This document shows, one piece after another, positions 32,472 through 41,131 of a stretch of DNA of 53,666 bases (its first letter is position 1; each line of letters starts with the position of its first letter). The stretch is from Candidatus Methylacidiphilales bacterium (GTDB lineage: Bacteria > Verrucomicrobiota > Verrucomicrobiia > Methylacidiphilales > JAAUTS01), in assembly GCA_028713655.1 (NCBI GenBank), contig JAQTNW010000022.1, positions 1 through 53,666 on the forward strand. The letters are read 5' to 3'. Position numbers and translations under genes: made by a program. The notes beneath the pieces were generated by a model. That model had not been told where the DNA came from and made no database searches. It saw only the letters and a program-made list of their open reading frames with translations.

Positions 32472-34145
32472 ATGGCGATAATCCGGGAAAAGCATTGGAA
32501 AGTCGCAGTCGGCGATCACATCAATGCGGAACGCCCGGATGAAATCATCGGACACCTTCTGTCGCGCCGCGGGCTGGACACTGACGCGGAGCGCCAGCGT
32601 TTTCTGAACCCGCGCCTGCAGGATCTGGCTGATCCCCTACGCCTTCAGGATATGGACCGCGCCGTCGAACGCGCGCAACAGGCGCTTTTAAAGCGCGAAA
32701 AAATCCTCATCTACAGCGATTACGATGTGGATGGAATGTCGAGCAGCGCGCTTTTGTACCGGTTTTGGGCCGGGCTCAACGGCGAGGCTCGTGTTTTTAT
32801 TCCGGAGCGCAAGTCAGAAGGCTACGGGCTTTCGATCCAGGGTTTGCAGAGGGCGCTTTCGGACGGGCCGGTCTCCCTTTTGTTTGCCTTGGATTGCGGC
32901 ACCACCAGTTGCGAAGAGGTTGCCTGGCTCAACAGCCGGGGCATTGACGTCATCATCATCGACCACCATGAGCTGGGCTCTGAATTGCCGGCTGCGCATG
33001 CCTTCATCAATCCGCAGCGCGGCGAGACCGACCGCATTCTGTCCACGGCCGGACTGGTCTTTAAATTTTGCCATGCATTTTTGAAAATACGGAGGGACCC
33101 AAGCCTGTTTAATTTGAAGGAGCATTTGGATTTTGTCGCGCTGGGTACCGTGGCGGATTTAGTTCCGCTGCGGGACGACAACCGGATTCTGGTGCGGCAC
33201 GGGCTTGAACAGCTCAATGGAACCAATCATATCGGGTTGCAGGCGCTGATGGACGTGGCGGGGGTGCAGCGCGATCCCACGCCGTCCACGGTCGGATTCG
33301 TGCTCGGCCCGCGCTTGAATGCCAGCGGGCGCCTGGCAGAAGCGCGGTCCGGATGGGAATTGTTGACAACGGAAGACCCCGGCAGGGCGACTGACCTGGC
33401 GCGGGATTTGGACCAGTTGAATCGGGAGCGGCAAAAGCTGGAGCAAACGGCATTTGAAGATGCGGATGCTTTGCTGGCATTGCAGCCGGAATCGGAAAAT
33501 AAATATTGCATCGTAGTGGCTTCACCCGATTGGCATCAGGGGGTTGTGGGAATCGTGGCCTCCCGCCTGCAGCGCAGTTATTACAAGCCTGTGATTGTCA
33601 TTTCGCTGTCGGAAAAAGGCGGCAAGGGGAGCGCGCGCTGCATCGAGGGATGTTCCATCATGGACGCGTTGCGCGACAACGCCCATTTCCTCAAGGGTTT
33701 CGGAGGCCATGCGATGGCCGCCGGGCTTGAGATTGAGCCGGATAAAATTCCCGATTTTCGAAAAGCCCTCAACGCATGGTTTTGCAAATCCGTCGATTGC
33801 GGGGTTTATCTCGAGCAATTGCGGATCGATTTGGAATTGCCAGGAAGAGCGTTGACTGAAAATCTCGCGGAGGAAACCTCCAGGCTGGAACCTTTCGGCA
33901 AACAGAATGAATCGCCTGTGTATATGGTCCGGGGCATTCGGGTATTGGGCGCGCCGAAAATTTTTGCCCAGCGCCATATTCGTTTCACAGGCCAGGCTGC
34001 TGGGGTGCGCTTCGCGGCGGTTGGGTTTGGGATGGCCGGGAATTTTGCTTCGTCGGCTGCCTTGGACCTTGCCGGGCACTGGGAGGTGGACGGCTTCACG
34101 CAGCGACCGAGCTTCCGCATCCTGGACTGGCGCCGCGCGGCTTGA
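32472..34145 (+). CDS. recJ: single-stranded-DNA-specific exonuclease RecJ
   Basis: This 5'-3' ssDNA exonuclease of 557 residues belongs to the DHH family and acts in recombination and mismatch repair. Metal-binding motifs are YSDYDVDGMSSSALL near residue 80, FALDCGTTSCEEV near 138, and VIIIDHHELGSELPAAHAFINP (core IIIDHHELG) near 160. The DHHA1 part has GPRLNASGRL near 278 and GFGGHAMAAGLEI near 412, and an OB-fold follows at the C-terminus. It starts 19 bp after secDF and is probably cotranscribed. The length is normal. Confidence 0.95.
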   Translation: MAIIREKHWKVAVGDHINAERPDEIIGHLLSRRGLDTDAERQRFLNPRLQDLADPLRLQDMDRAVERAQQALLKREKILIYSDYDVDGMSSSALLYRFWAGLNGEARVFIPERKSEGYGLSIQGLQRALSDGPVSLLFALDCGTTSCEEVAWLNSRGIDVIIIDHHELGSELPAAHAFINPQRGETDRILSTAGLVFKFCHAFLKIRRDPSLFNLKEHLDFVALGTVADLVPLRDDNRILVRHGLEQLNGTNHIGLQALMDVAGVQRDPTPSTVGFVLGPRLNASGRLAEARSGWELLTTEDPGRATDLARDLDQLNRERQKLEQTAFEDADALLALQPESENKYCIVVASPDWHQGVVGIVASRLQRSYYKPVIVISLSEKGGKGSARCIEGCSIMDALRDNAHFLKGFGGHAMAAGLEIEPDKIPDFRKALNAWFCKSVDCGVYLEQLRIDLELPGRALTENLAEETSRLEPFGKQNESPVYMVRGIRVLGAPKIFAQRHIRFTGQAAGVRFAAVGFGMAGNFASSAALDLAGHWEVDGFTQRPSFRILDWRRAA

Positions 34146-34295
34146 AGCAGATAGATCCCCCTGACAAGGAGGAGGGAAAGGGGGTTTGTGTTTCCCGCGA
34201 AAAGGAACAAAGCACAGAAAGAAGCACATTTTTAACCACAAAGGCACGAAATCACGATATGGAAGAGGCAATATTACAGGATGTACAGAGTGGAA
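34146..34295. repeat. short intergenic repeat segment, copy G
   Basis: Words of the dispersed family are visible: CGCGAAAAGGAACAAAGCAC, AACCACAAAGGCACGAAATC and ATTACAGGATGTACAGAGTG. There is no gene in this 150-bp stretch. Confidence 0.5.
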
Positions 34296-34329
34296 ATGAT
34301 ATCTGCGTATGTGAAAACCGGTGTGAGTC

Positions 34330-34530
34330 GTGGGTAAAATTTGCCGAGGAGGTTATGTGTTTGAGTGGTGGATTGGCGATCACCCTCCACGTCCTGTGCA
34401 TGTTTCAAAGACGGACGGACGCATCCTTGGACGTGTCGTTATTGCCACGAAGCAATCGATGGACGCTTGGAATCCGCCACGAAAGGTGCTAGAGATCATT
34501 GAGGAATTGAAAAAAGAAGGCCGCCTATGA
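34330..34530 (+). CDS. small DUF4160-like protein
   Basis: The 66-residue frame starts at a GTG and contains GGYVFEWWIGDHPPRPVHV near residue 8, resembling the DUF4160 core (Y.FEWW.GDH.P..VHV), and ends RKVLEIIEELKKEGRL. One of the usual His residues is Pro here. Its stop overlaps the next start as ATGA. The GTG has no ribosome site. An alternative ATG at 34296 with a GAGTGG upstream leads in another frame to MISAYVKTGVSRG and a stop, and dropping one G at 34332-34334 would join the two, so the 5' end is uncertain. The family's function is unknown; it often pairs with a second small gene, as in toxin-antitoxin-like modules. Confidence 0.5.
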   Translation: MGKICRGGYVFEWWIGDHPPRPVHVSKTDGRILGRVVIATKQSMDAWNPPRKVLEIIEELKKEGRL

Positions 34531-34835
34531 AATCGAAGACGCAGAATCCGCTCAAAGTACCGTTCGGAGCCGCCAAGGGCGTTGCCATTCGAAACGTCCG
34601 CTACCTTCAGTGGGAAGATGCCTTTGATGTGAACTTCGAGGATGGCGTCAGTTTCCTCGAACCCCATGCCACTATTCGCAAGGCCAACAAGATTGTCCCA
34701 ACTGCCACGCTGCAATCGGTAGAACTCGAGGCAGAATCCCATCACGGCTTTTTTGTCCATTATGACAACGGGCAAACTGCCGAAGTCTCGTGGGCCTTCA
34801 TCCGCGAACTTCCTCCGAAGCCGACCCGGAAGTGA
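34527..34835 (+). CDS. small hypothetical protein, partner of the DUF4160-like gene
   Basis: The 102-residue soluble protein begins MKSKTQNPLKVPFGAAKG and has VRYLQWEDAFDVNFEDGVSF near residue 24 and HYDNGQTAEVSWAFIRELPP near the end. The short beta-strands followed by an F-DG turn are reminiscent of DUF2442, but the match is weak. It overlaps the DUF4160-like gene by four bases, so the two form a translationally coupled pair between recJ and recG. Function unknown; a toxin-antitoxin role is only a suggestion from the arrangement. Confidence 0.6.
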   Translation: MKSKTQNPLKVPFGAAKGVAIRNVRYLQWEDAFDVNFEDGVSFLEPHATIRKANKIVPTATLQSVELEAESHHGFFVHYDNGQTAEVSWAFIRELPPKPTRK

Positions 34836-34933
34836 TTCCCCGTTTCTTCTTTACGGGGGCGGATGGTCGTAGTGGAAAGTGGCGCCATACCGCCGCACTT
34901 CATATCGAACCTTTCCATAACTAGAAAATTTTA

Positions 34934-36961
34934 ATGGACGAAACGCCTAAAACACATGTCAGAAAGCCGAGAGCTGTCGCGCCGGTTTGGAAAAAACTGG
35001 GCCTCGCCACCGCAGAGGAGTTGTTGTTCCATTTCCCGCGACGCTACGAGGACCGGGCACGCTGGCTGAATCCGTTCGAGGCAAGGGAAGGGGAGTCGGT
35101 CACGGTGCGCGGGAAGATCGCCACTGCGCGTTTCGCCCGCTGGCGCGGAGGGCGCAACTGTTTTGAAGCCAACTTTCAACCCGACAGTCAGTTCGAGGTG
35201 CTGCAGTTGGCGTGGTACAATATGCCGTTCCTGAAAAATTACCTGACCGAGGGCAAGGAACTCATCATTCATGGCAAGATCGTTGTCTCGGGCAAAAAAA
35301 GGAAAATCATCCATCCCGAATTCGAGCTGGTGGCCCATGATGCGAACGACAGCATCCATCTGAACCGCATTGCGCCGGTTTATCCGAGCACGAGCGGGCT
35401 CAACCAGCGCCTTATCCGCAACGAGATTTACGGGTTGTTGTTCCGCGAAAAAGTGCATTTCGAGGAAATCCATCCCGTGCCGCCGGGTTTCAAGGAGATC
35501 GGTGAAGCCATGTGCGGCGTGCATTTTCCGGAAACATGGGAGCAACTGGAAGAGTGTCGCCGCCGTCTGGCATTTGATGAATTGCTCGCCATGCAGGTTT
35601 TGCTGGCGCACCGGCGACGCCAGGCCAAGTCGTGGCATAAAGTCCGCGTTAAACCGAAATTGGAGCTTTGCACGGAGCTTTTAAAGTCGCTTCCGTTCGA
35701 GCCGACAAAGGCCCAGCAGCGGGTTTTTGCCGAGGTGGACCGCGATCTTGAACGGCCCCAGCCGATGAACCGGATGCTGCAGGGCGACGTGGGGTCGGGA
35801 AAAACCCTGGTGGCTGCGCACACGTTGCTGCGCGCTCTTGAGAGCGGAAAGAATAGCGCGTTTCTAGCGCCAACAGAGACGCTGGCCGAGCAGCATTATC
35901 AGAATCTGACCCGGTTGCTGGAACCGCTGGGCGTGTCGGTGCGGCTCTTTACTCGCAGCCGGAAATCCACCGACGCGGCGCTCTTTGGCCGCAAGGGGGT
36001 CGTTTATGTGGGTACCCATGCTCTGTTCCAGGAAAAGGTCGAACTCCCGAACCTGGGTCTGGGGATCATCGATGAGCAGCACAAGTTTGGCGTCCTGCAG
36101 AGGCAGGCCTTTTTGGGAAAGGGCGATCATCCGGATTTGCTGGTTATGACGGCCACGCCGATCCCGCGCACGCTGTGCCTGACGCTCTATGGCGACCTGG
36201 ATATTTCGATTCTGGATGAAATGCCGCCGGGCCGGAAAGCGATTCGGACGGTGCTGCGCTCCCGCCCTGAACTGCCCAAGGTCTGGAAATTCATCCGCAA
36301 GGAAATGGCTCTGGGTCGGCAGGCGTATATCGTGTATCCGGTACTGGAAGAAAATGAGCAGAGTGAATTAAAATCCGTGCAGGCGGCCTTTCGCGAGATG
36401 AAACAATTGTTCGGCGACAAGGAAGTGGTGATGTTGCATGGGCGGATGGACGCGGACGAAAAGGCCGAAAAGATGCGGGCTTTTCGGCAAAAGCAAAGCC
36501 ATGTCATGGTGGCGACTTCCGTCATCGAAGTCGGCGTGGATGTGCCGGATGCCACGCTGATGGTGATTGAACATGCCGAACGGTTTGGCCTGGCCCAGCT
36601 CCACCAATTGCGCGGCCGCGTGGGGCGAGGGGATGCGCAGTCGTATTGCGTGCTGGTTGGCGAGGCAAAAAGTCCTGAAAGCTGGCAGCGCCTGAAGATC
36701 ATGGAGGAGACCCAGGATGGCTTTGTGCTGGCGGAGGAGGATTTGAATATCCGTGGGCCGGGGAATATTCTCGGAACGGAACAGAGCGGACTGCCGCCGT
36801 TGCGGGTGGCGAATCTTGCGCGCGATTTAAAGATTTTGGCGATGGCGCGGGAGGTGGCGGCGGAGCTGGGCGCGAGCGACCCGGATCTGGCGCGGCACCC
36901 CGAATTGAAAAAGCGGCTTGAGATTTATTGGTCGGCGGCCGGCCCGCAGGCTGCGAATTAG
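34934..36961 (+). CDS. recG: ATP-dependent DNA helicase RecG
   Basis: RecG remodels stalled replication forks and Holliday junctions. The 675-residue protein has the N-terminal wedge domain (ELLFHFPRRYEDRARW near 30, OB-fold to about 165). The helicase core follows with LQGDVGSGKTLVAAHTLL (Walker A, near 280), APTETLAEQHYQNL, IIDEQHKFGVLQR (motif II, near 378), VMTATPIPRTL (motif III), and ATSVIEVGVDVPDATLMVIEHAERFGLAQLHQLRGRVGRG (motifs V-VI; core HQLRGRVGRG, near 560). The length is normal. It is preceded by about 100 bp without obvious structure. Confidence 0.96.
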   Translation: MDETPKTHVRKPRAVAPVWKKLGLATAEELLFHFPRRYEDRARWLNPFEAREGESVTVRGKIATARFARWRGGRNCFEANFQPDSQFEVLQLAWYNMPFLKNYLTEGKELIIHGKIVVSGKKRKIIHPEFELVAHDANDSIHLNRIAPVYPSTSGLNQRLIRNEIYGLLFREKVHFEEIHPVPPGFKEIGEAMCGVHFPETWEQLEECRRRLAFDELLAMQVLLAHRRRQAKSWHKVRVKPKLELCTELLKSLPFEPTKAQQRVFAEVDRDLERPQPMNRMLQGDVGSGKTLVAAHTLLRALESGKNSAFLAPTETLAEQHYQNLTRLLEPLGVSVRLFTRSRKSTDAALFGRKGVVYVGTHALFQEKVELPNLGLGIIDEQHKFGVLQRQAFLGKGDHPDLLVMTATPIPRTLCLTLYGDLDISILDEMPPGRKAIRTVLRSRPELPKVWKFIRKEMALGRQAYIVYPVLEENEQSELKSVQAAFREMKQLFGDKEVVMLHGRMDADEKAEKMRAFRQKQSHVMVATSVIEVGVDVPDATLMVIEHAERFGLAQLHQLRGRVGRGDAQSYCVLVGEAKSPESWQRLKIMEETQDGFVLAEEDLNIRGPGNILGTEQSGLPPLRVANLARDLKILAMAREVAAELGASDPDLARHPELKKRLEIYWSAAGPQAAN

Positions 36962-37029
36962 CCCGAATGCGTTGAATTTCTGATTTTATTTTCCGTTGAC
37001 TGCTTTTTTCCAGCCTTCATACCTTTACG

Positions 37030-37779
37030 ATGCAACTCTTAATACTGGCGGCAGGTTATGCCACGCGTTTGTATCCTCTCACCCTGAACCAACCCAAACC
37101 TTTGCTTCCTGTTGCCGGGAAACCGATGATCGACCATGTGCTGGATCATCTGGCGCAGATCCAGGGCATTTCGCGGGTGCTGGTGGTGACCAACCACAAA
37201 TTCATCACGCATTTTGAAAAATGGGCCGCGGGCTATGACCGCAAGCACGGCAATTTTGATTTTAAAATCATCGATGACGGTTCCACGTCCGACGACGACA
37301 AGCTGGGGGCGATTGGAGATATCAATCTGGTCATCAAGAAGGAAAATTTGCAGGAGGATTTGATTGTGGTGGCGGGCGACAACCTTTTTGACCATTCGCT
37401 GGCCGGGTTTGGCGATTTTTGCAAAAAACAAAACGCGCCGGCTGTTGGAATTTATGATGTGGGCGATATGGAGCTGATCAAAAAATATAACAGCCTGACT
37501 TTGGACGACGCGGGAAGGATCACTTATTTTGAGGAAAAGTCGCCCAATCCGAAAAGCAGCCTGACTGCGATTGCGCTTTATTATTATCCGAAGTCGATGA
37601 TTCCCATGATCCGTCAATATGTGGACGAAGGCAACAATCCGGACCAGCCCGGACGCCTGGTGCAATGGTTGTACACGCGGACCCCGGTTTATACCTGGAA
37701 GGTGCCGGGCCAATGGTTTGATATCGGCGGCAAGGAAAGCCTGGAAGAGGCGGATCGCATCTTTCGGAATAAAGCTTGA
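37030..37779 (+). CDS. sugar-phosphate nucleotidyltransferase
   Basis: The 249-residue NTP-transferase-fold enzyme has LILAAGYATRLYPLTLNQPK near the N-terminus; Tyr-Ala replaces the usual Gly-x-Gly part, but the TRL and KP residues remain. PLLPVAGKPMIDHVLDHL, then VVAGDNLFDHS near 115 with the metal Asp, and WFDIGGKESLEEAD at the end follow. It resembles glucose-1-phosphate thymidylyl- or mannose-1-phosphate guanylyltransferases without the C-terminal hexapeptide domain. The sugar cannot be decided. The next gene overlaps its stop. Confidence 0.85.
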   Translation: MQLLILAAGYATRLYPLTLNQPKPLLPVAGKPMIDHVLDHLAQIQGISRVLVVTNHKFITHFEKWAAGYDRKHGNFDFKIIDDGSTSDDDKLGAIGDINLVIKKENLQEDLIVVAGDNLFDHSLAGFGDFCKKQNAPAVGIYDVGDMELIKKYNSLTLDDAGRITYFEEKSPNPKSSLTAIALYYYPKSMIPMIRQYVDEGNNPDQPGRLVQWLYTRTPVYTWKVPGQWFDIGGKESLEEADRIFRNKA

Positions 37780-38591
37780 ACGTCCGTGCAGCCATTTTTG
37801 TTGGCATGCTTGTGTGGTATGTCGGCGCCTTCTGCAGCGTTGGAGCGGAGTTGCCAGCCTCCTCCATCTCCAAGTCCAAGTGGGTCGTCCTGCAAACCGG
37901 AACAGACGGGAAGACTTGGGTCGAGGGCGATGCAGCGCTTGCAGACCAGCCCTATACTCCCGCCTCGACTTTCAAGGTTCTGATCGCATGGGCAGGGTTG
38001 GAGGAAGGCAAAGCGAATCCTTCAACCTTGCATCGCGTCGCCGACAAACATGTTCCCGGCGCGCCACGGGAGCTCTCCATGACCGAGGCGATGTTTTATT
38101 CCAGCAACGACTATTTTATATGGCTTGCCGGACAGGTGGGGCGGGATAGGTTGGATGCCTATTTACTGCGCAGTGGCTGGGTGAGGGGAGCCTTCCCGAA
38201 GGATTGGTTGGGCAAGGAATGGGATCGGGTTGAACGAGGCGGTAATCTGACCATCACACCCCGTCAAAATCATGATTTCATGCGCGGGGTTGCGTCGGGA
38301 CATTTTGCTTCTTCAAGCCGTGTGCAGGCGGATTTATTGGCCGCAATGCGCTGGCCGTCGGATCGGGAGGATTTGAGGCTCTACGGCAAGAGTGGAACGG
38401 CGGGCGGGGCGGTGTGGTTTAATGGATTTGCAGACACAGCGAAGGGTCGGCAGGTCGTGACGGTTTTTATGCCGGGCGGACTGGAGCTTCGTGTGCAGGT
38501 CATTGGAAAATTTTATGAGTGTTTCGGGTTGCATTTTAAAACGGAATGGCTGGCATCGCCTGATTTGACGCCGGATATTCACAAGAAATGA
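37776..38591 (+). CDS. exported penicillin-binding/class D beta-lactamase-like protein
   Basis: The 271-residue serine-transpeptidase-fold protein has a signal peptide (MLVWYVGAFCSVGAE after the start). The three active-site motifs are PASTFKVLIAW (S-x-x-K) near residue 67, MFYSSNDYFIW (S-x-N) near 110, and LYGKSGTAGG (K-S/T-G) near 210. The S-x-N motif is PBP-like, whereas OXA enzymes have S-x-V, so it may be a stand-alone transpeptidase-type protein rather than a resistance enzyme. The TTG at 37776 overlaps the previous stop; ATG 37806 is a plausible alternative. It could act on peptidoglycan. No activity can be claimed. Confidence 0.75.
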   Translation: MNVRAAIFVGMLVWYVGAFCSVGAELPASSISKSKWVVLQTGTDGKTWVEGDAALADQPYTPASTFKVLIAWAGLEEGKANPSTLHRVADKHVPGAPRELSMTEAMFYSSNDYFIWLAGQVGRDRLDAYLLRSGWVRGAFPKDWLGKEWDRVERGGNLTITPRQNHDFMRGVASGHFASSSRVQADLLAAMRWPSDREDLRLYGKSGTAGGAVWFNGFADTAKGRQVVTVFMPGGLELRVQVIGKFYECFGLHFKTEWLASPDLTPDIHKK

Positions 38592-38630
38592 TGTTGAATC
38601 TGGCATGAATATGGCTAGATATTTTGGCTT

Positions 38631-39254
38631 ATGTTAAGGAAATACCAAGTGTGGTTGGCTGTTTTTTTACTGCCTCTGGCGGCGTTGAATGCCCAGCAGG
38701 CGCAACCGACGCAGTACAAGGCCAATGTCGCGGTTGAGCCCTTTCATGAAAACAAGATCGAGATCAGCGTTGAATCGGCAAACCTGTTTGATATCGGAAG
38801 CACGCACACCTATCACCTCGCACCCCAGACCGTGTCGCTTCACTGGCAATTGGATGATGTTGGAAATCAAGGCTGGCTTCGCGGCAACACCGAGTGGATT
38901 TTCAGCGGCTATTACACACCTGTGATTGAGGGGCCCGAGAACCGCTTTACAGGCGCGTTGTTTGGACCGCGTTATAATTTTGTACAGCCGGGCTGGAAAT
39001 GGGTGCCGTATGTGGGCAGCCGGGTCGGCTTTGGCTTTACGGACAGCACCGGGGTGCTGGGAGCTCAGGGCCAGGACTTTTGCTTTTCCTTCGCCGTGGA
39101 TGTTGGCGTGCGGTATATCATCAACGATACGGTCGATATTTCCATAGGCGGCATGTATGAACATTATTCCAATGCGGGCTTGTCCGAGCCGACGCATCAA
39201 AATAACGGTCTCGACTCCGCCGGGCCGAATGTGGCGCTGAATTTTAAGTTCTAA
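38631..39254 (+). CDS. PagL-like lipid A 3-O-deacylase (acyloxyacyl hydrolase family)
   Basis: This 207-residue outer-membrane beta-barrel protein has a signal peptide (LAVFLLPLAALNAQQA). It alternates short strands and ends in KF, as barrels do. The C-terminal segment GMYEHYSNAGLSEPTHQNNG carries the His-x-Ser of PagL (H-Y-S) with a downstream Glu, the catalytic arrangement of PagL deacylases, which remove the 3-O acyl chain of lipid A. The length is slightly above PagL's. It stands alone and ends at a hairpin directly after the stop. Confidence 0.75.
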   Translation: MLRKYQVWLAVFLLPLAALNAQQAQPTQYKANVAVEPFHENKIEISVESANLFDIGSTHTYHLAPQTVSLHWQLDDVGNQGWLRGNTEWIFSGYYTPVIEGPENRFTGALFGPRYNFVQPGWKWVPYVGSRVGFGFTDSTGVLGAQGQDFCFSFAVDVGVRYIINDTVDISIGGMYEHYSNAGLSEPTHQNNGLDSAGPNVALNFKF

Positions 39255-39275
39255 GGAACGCGCTTCACGCGTTCC
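39255..39275 (+). terminator. hairpin after the PagL-like gene
   Basis: GGAACGCG and CGCGTTCC form a perfect 8-bp stem around CTTCA, starting at the base after the TAA stop and followed by TATATTT. It is a likely Rho-independent terminator, although the T-tract is weak and the element could be a repeat. Confidence 0.55.
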
Positions 39276-39284
39276 TATATTTCC

Positions 39285-39390
39285 AAGACGGAAGCGTGGA
39301 GGGTTGAGCTTGTCTCGATCCAAGCATAAAACCTGTTTCGCGCAAAGTTCGCCAAGGACGCCAAGGGAGAACAAATAAATTCTTTGGGTC
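39285..39390. repeat. intergenic repeat segment, copy H
   Basis: GGAGGGTTGAGCTTGTCTCG (39299-39318) recurs as GGAGGGCTGAGCTTGTCTCA at 39764-39783. It is followed by the quasi-9-nt words TTCGCGCAAAGTTCGCCAAG and GACGCCAAGG. No gene is seen. Confidence 0.5.
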
Positions 39391-39415
39391 AAAAGCCGCA
39401 AGCCGGACAAATACA

Positions 39416-39700
39416 TTATCTGCGCTTGTTTTTTCGAATGACCATTCGCTCTCTCCACACGGGCAGAAGCAGAATCAGTCCGAGAATGAGCAGCAGGACA
39501 AATAAAACCAATAGGGCAGGGCCGGCCCAAAGCATGCCTGGAGACCAGTCAGTCGATTTTTCTAAGAGAAACTTAACGCCTGCCCCTACACCCAGAACGG
39601 CAATGCAAACCGCTAGAAAACACACATAAGCGAGTCCAAAGCCGATTGCGATAAAGAAACCGGCGCGAATCAGTGCAGTTGGTTTGTCTTGGAGGTTCAT
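39416..39700 (-). CDS. small two-span membrane protein
   Basis: The product of about 94 residues begins MNLQDKPTALIRAGFFIAIG and has two long hydrophobic stretches (residues 11-40 and 58-80), then a basic tail RERMVIRKNKRR. ATG 39700 has GGTGG a few bases upstream; the frame extends five codons further. I do not recognise the family. It may be a small envelope protein and lies alone on the minus strand between repeat elements. Confidence 0.6.
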   Translation of the reverse strand: MNLQDKPTALIRAGFFIAIGFGLAYVCFLAVCIAVLGVGAGVKFLLEKSTDWSPGMLWAGPALLVLFVLLLILGLILLLPVWRERMVIRKNKRR

Positions 39701-39836
39701 GTTTTCCACCGTCACGATGGCCGCAGGTTAGAGGCAGTGCAAGGGAAAAGTTCGGCAGCTATGGAGGGCTGAGCTTGTCTCAGCCCAAATATATGGGATG
39801 TGACAAGCACATCCCACCATCCAGGAAAACCCTTTG

Positions 39837-40551
39837 TTAGCTCTTTTTCTTGTATTCAACAGTGCCTTTGCCCTTTAACGGCTCGGAGACAAAGATTTCT
39901 TTGCCATCTTCGCGTATGCTCAGGGTTACGTTCGTGTCATCGCTTGTGCTTGTGACGGTTACCGATTCAAAATACTGCCCCAGGAAATTTGAGGACGGTG
40001 ATTTGAAAAAGCTCTCTTGTTTGACTCCGCTCGCATTCCATTTTGCTTTAATCTGAACCTTATCCTGTCCTTGCCCTATGACCATGAAGGTAATTGTTTT
40101 ATCCGGCGGGCCAGTCCAACCCAAATCAGTGCTTTTCGTGGATACCAGAAAATAGCCGCCATCAATGACAGCGTAGGCTGAAAATAAAGAATCCATCCCG
40201 TTTCCGGTTTTTTTGTATTTGATAGTGATAAGGCCGGCTGGCGGATATGTCGGTTCCAGCTTCTTGCCTCGCATGACGTAAACCAACTGAAAATCATCAG
40301 GAAGTGGTGCCAGTGAAATATCCAGAATCTCCTGATTGGAGAACATCATCTGCTGCACCCTGGCCGCCGCCTCCCTGTCCGATTGGGACATTCCAAGCAA
40401 AATAGGAAATCGCATTGAGCTTCTCAGGGCTTTTTTCCTGGATGGCAGTTTTGAAGGCGGAAATAAACTCCTCCGGCGTTTTGGACTGTCCGTGCGAAAC
40501 GGCAGGAAGCATTCCAATGGCGACTGTGATGATAACGGACAGGAATTTCAT
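39837..40551 (-). pseudogene. exported protein of unknown function, split by a one-base frameshift
   Basis: A signal peptide starts at ATG 40551 (MKFLSVIITVAIGMLPAVSH), followed by KTPEEFISAFKTAIQEKSPE, but this frame ends at 40297. A second frame continues to 39837 with GMSQSDREAAARVQQMMF and a beta-rich domain. Removing one base from the A4 run at 40399-40402 (TTTT in the mRNA sense) joins them as NAISYLLGMSQSDREAAAR, giving 237 residues. The join is smooth, so it is one gene with either a sequence error or a true frameshift. The mature part has no recognised family. It is downstream of the TlpA-like gene on the same strand. Confidence 0.65.
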
Positions 40552-40597
40552 ATTTCTCTGAATTCAAAATTCTGAATTCTGACTTTTCTTTTGCGCT

Positions 40598-41131
40598 TTA
40601 TTTCCTGTGTTTGAGCTCGGACTGCATGTAGTCCAGCTCCGTGTTGAGCTCCTCGATCCGCAGCCTGCCGGTGTAGCGGTTCACAAGTCGCCAATCGGGA
40701 TCGATGATCAGGGTGCTCGGAATGGCGTCAATGCCTCCGAATTGCTCGTAAAAGGAGCTTTCCACAACCGCGACGGGATAATTGAAGTTCATGTCATGGG
40801 CAAACGCCTGGATGTTCTCTCCGCTTTTACTGGCCACGCAAATTCCCAGAAACACGACATTTGGATTTTTAATCTCGTGTCGCAGGCGGATGAGCTCGGG
40901 TATTTCGCGGGCGCTGCCGGGCGACCACGTGGCCCAAAAATTGAGCACCACGATCTTGCCTTTGAGGTCCTGGCTCGACATCTGCGTGCCGTCCAGCGCT
41001 TTCAGGGTGAAGTCCGGGGCTGGGAGGGGCGAAATACTGCGCTGGGGGGGCTGTCCTGGGCCTGAACAACCGGTAATGCAGGCCACCAGCCATGCGGTGG
41101 ACAATAAGAGGCAGCAAATTCTCATCCGCAT
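40598..41131 (-). CDS. TlpA/ResA-like lipoprotein lacking both redox cysteines
   Basis: The 177-residue thioredoxin-fold protein has a lipoprotein signal (lipobox ITGC near residue 22). VLNFWATWSPGSAREIPEL near residue 65 aligns with the WATWCGPCRxE active site of TlpA/ResA, but both cysteines are replaced (S-P-G-S). Other fold residues are present (APDFTLKALDG, IPSTLIIDPDWRLV with the cis-Pro). It therefore cannot do ordinary disulphide exchange and may be a binding or chaperone-like relative. It precedes the split exported-protein gene by about 46 bp. Confidence 0.8.
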   Translation of the reverse strand: MRMRICCLLLSTAWLVACITGCSGPGQPPQRSISPLPAPDFTLKALDGTQMSSQDLKGKIVVLNFWATWSPGSAREIPELIRLRHEIKNPNVVFLGICVASKSGENIQAFAHDMNFNYPVAVVESSFYEQFGGIDAIPSTLIIDPDWRLVNRYTGRLRIEELNTELDYMQSELKHRK

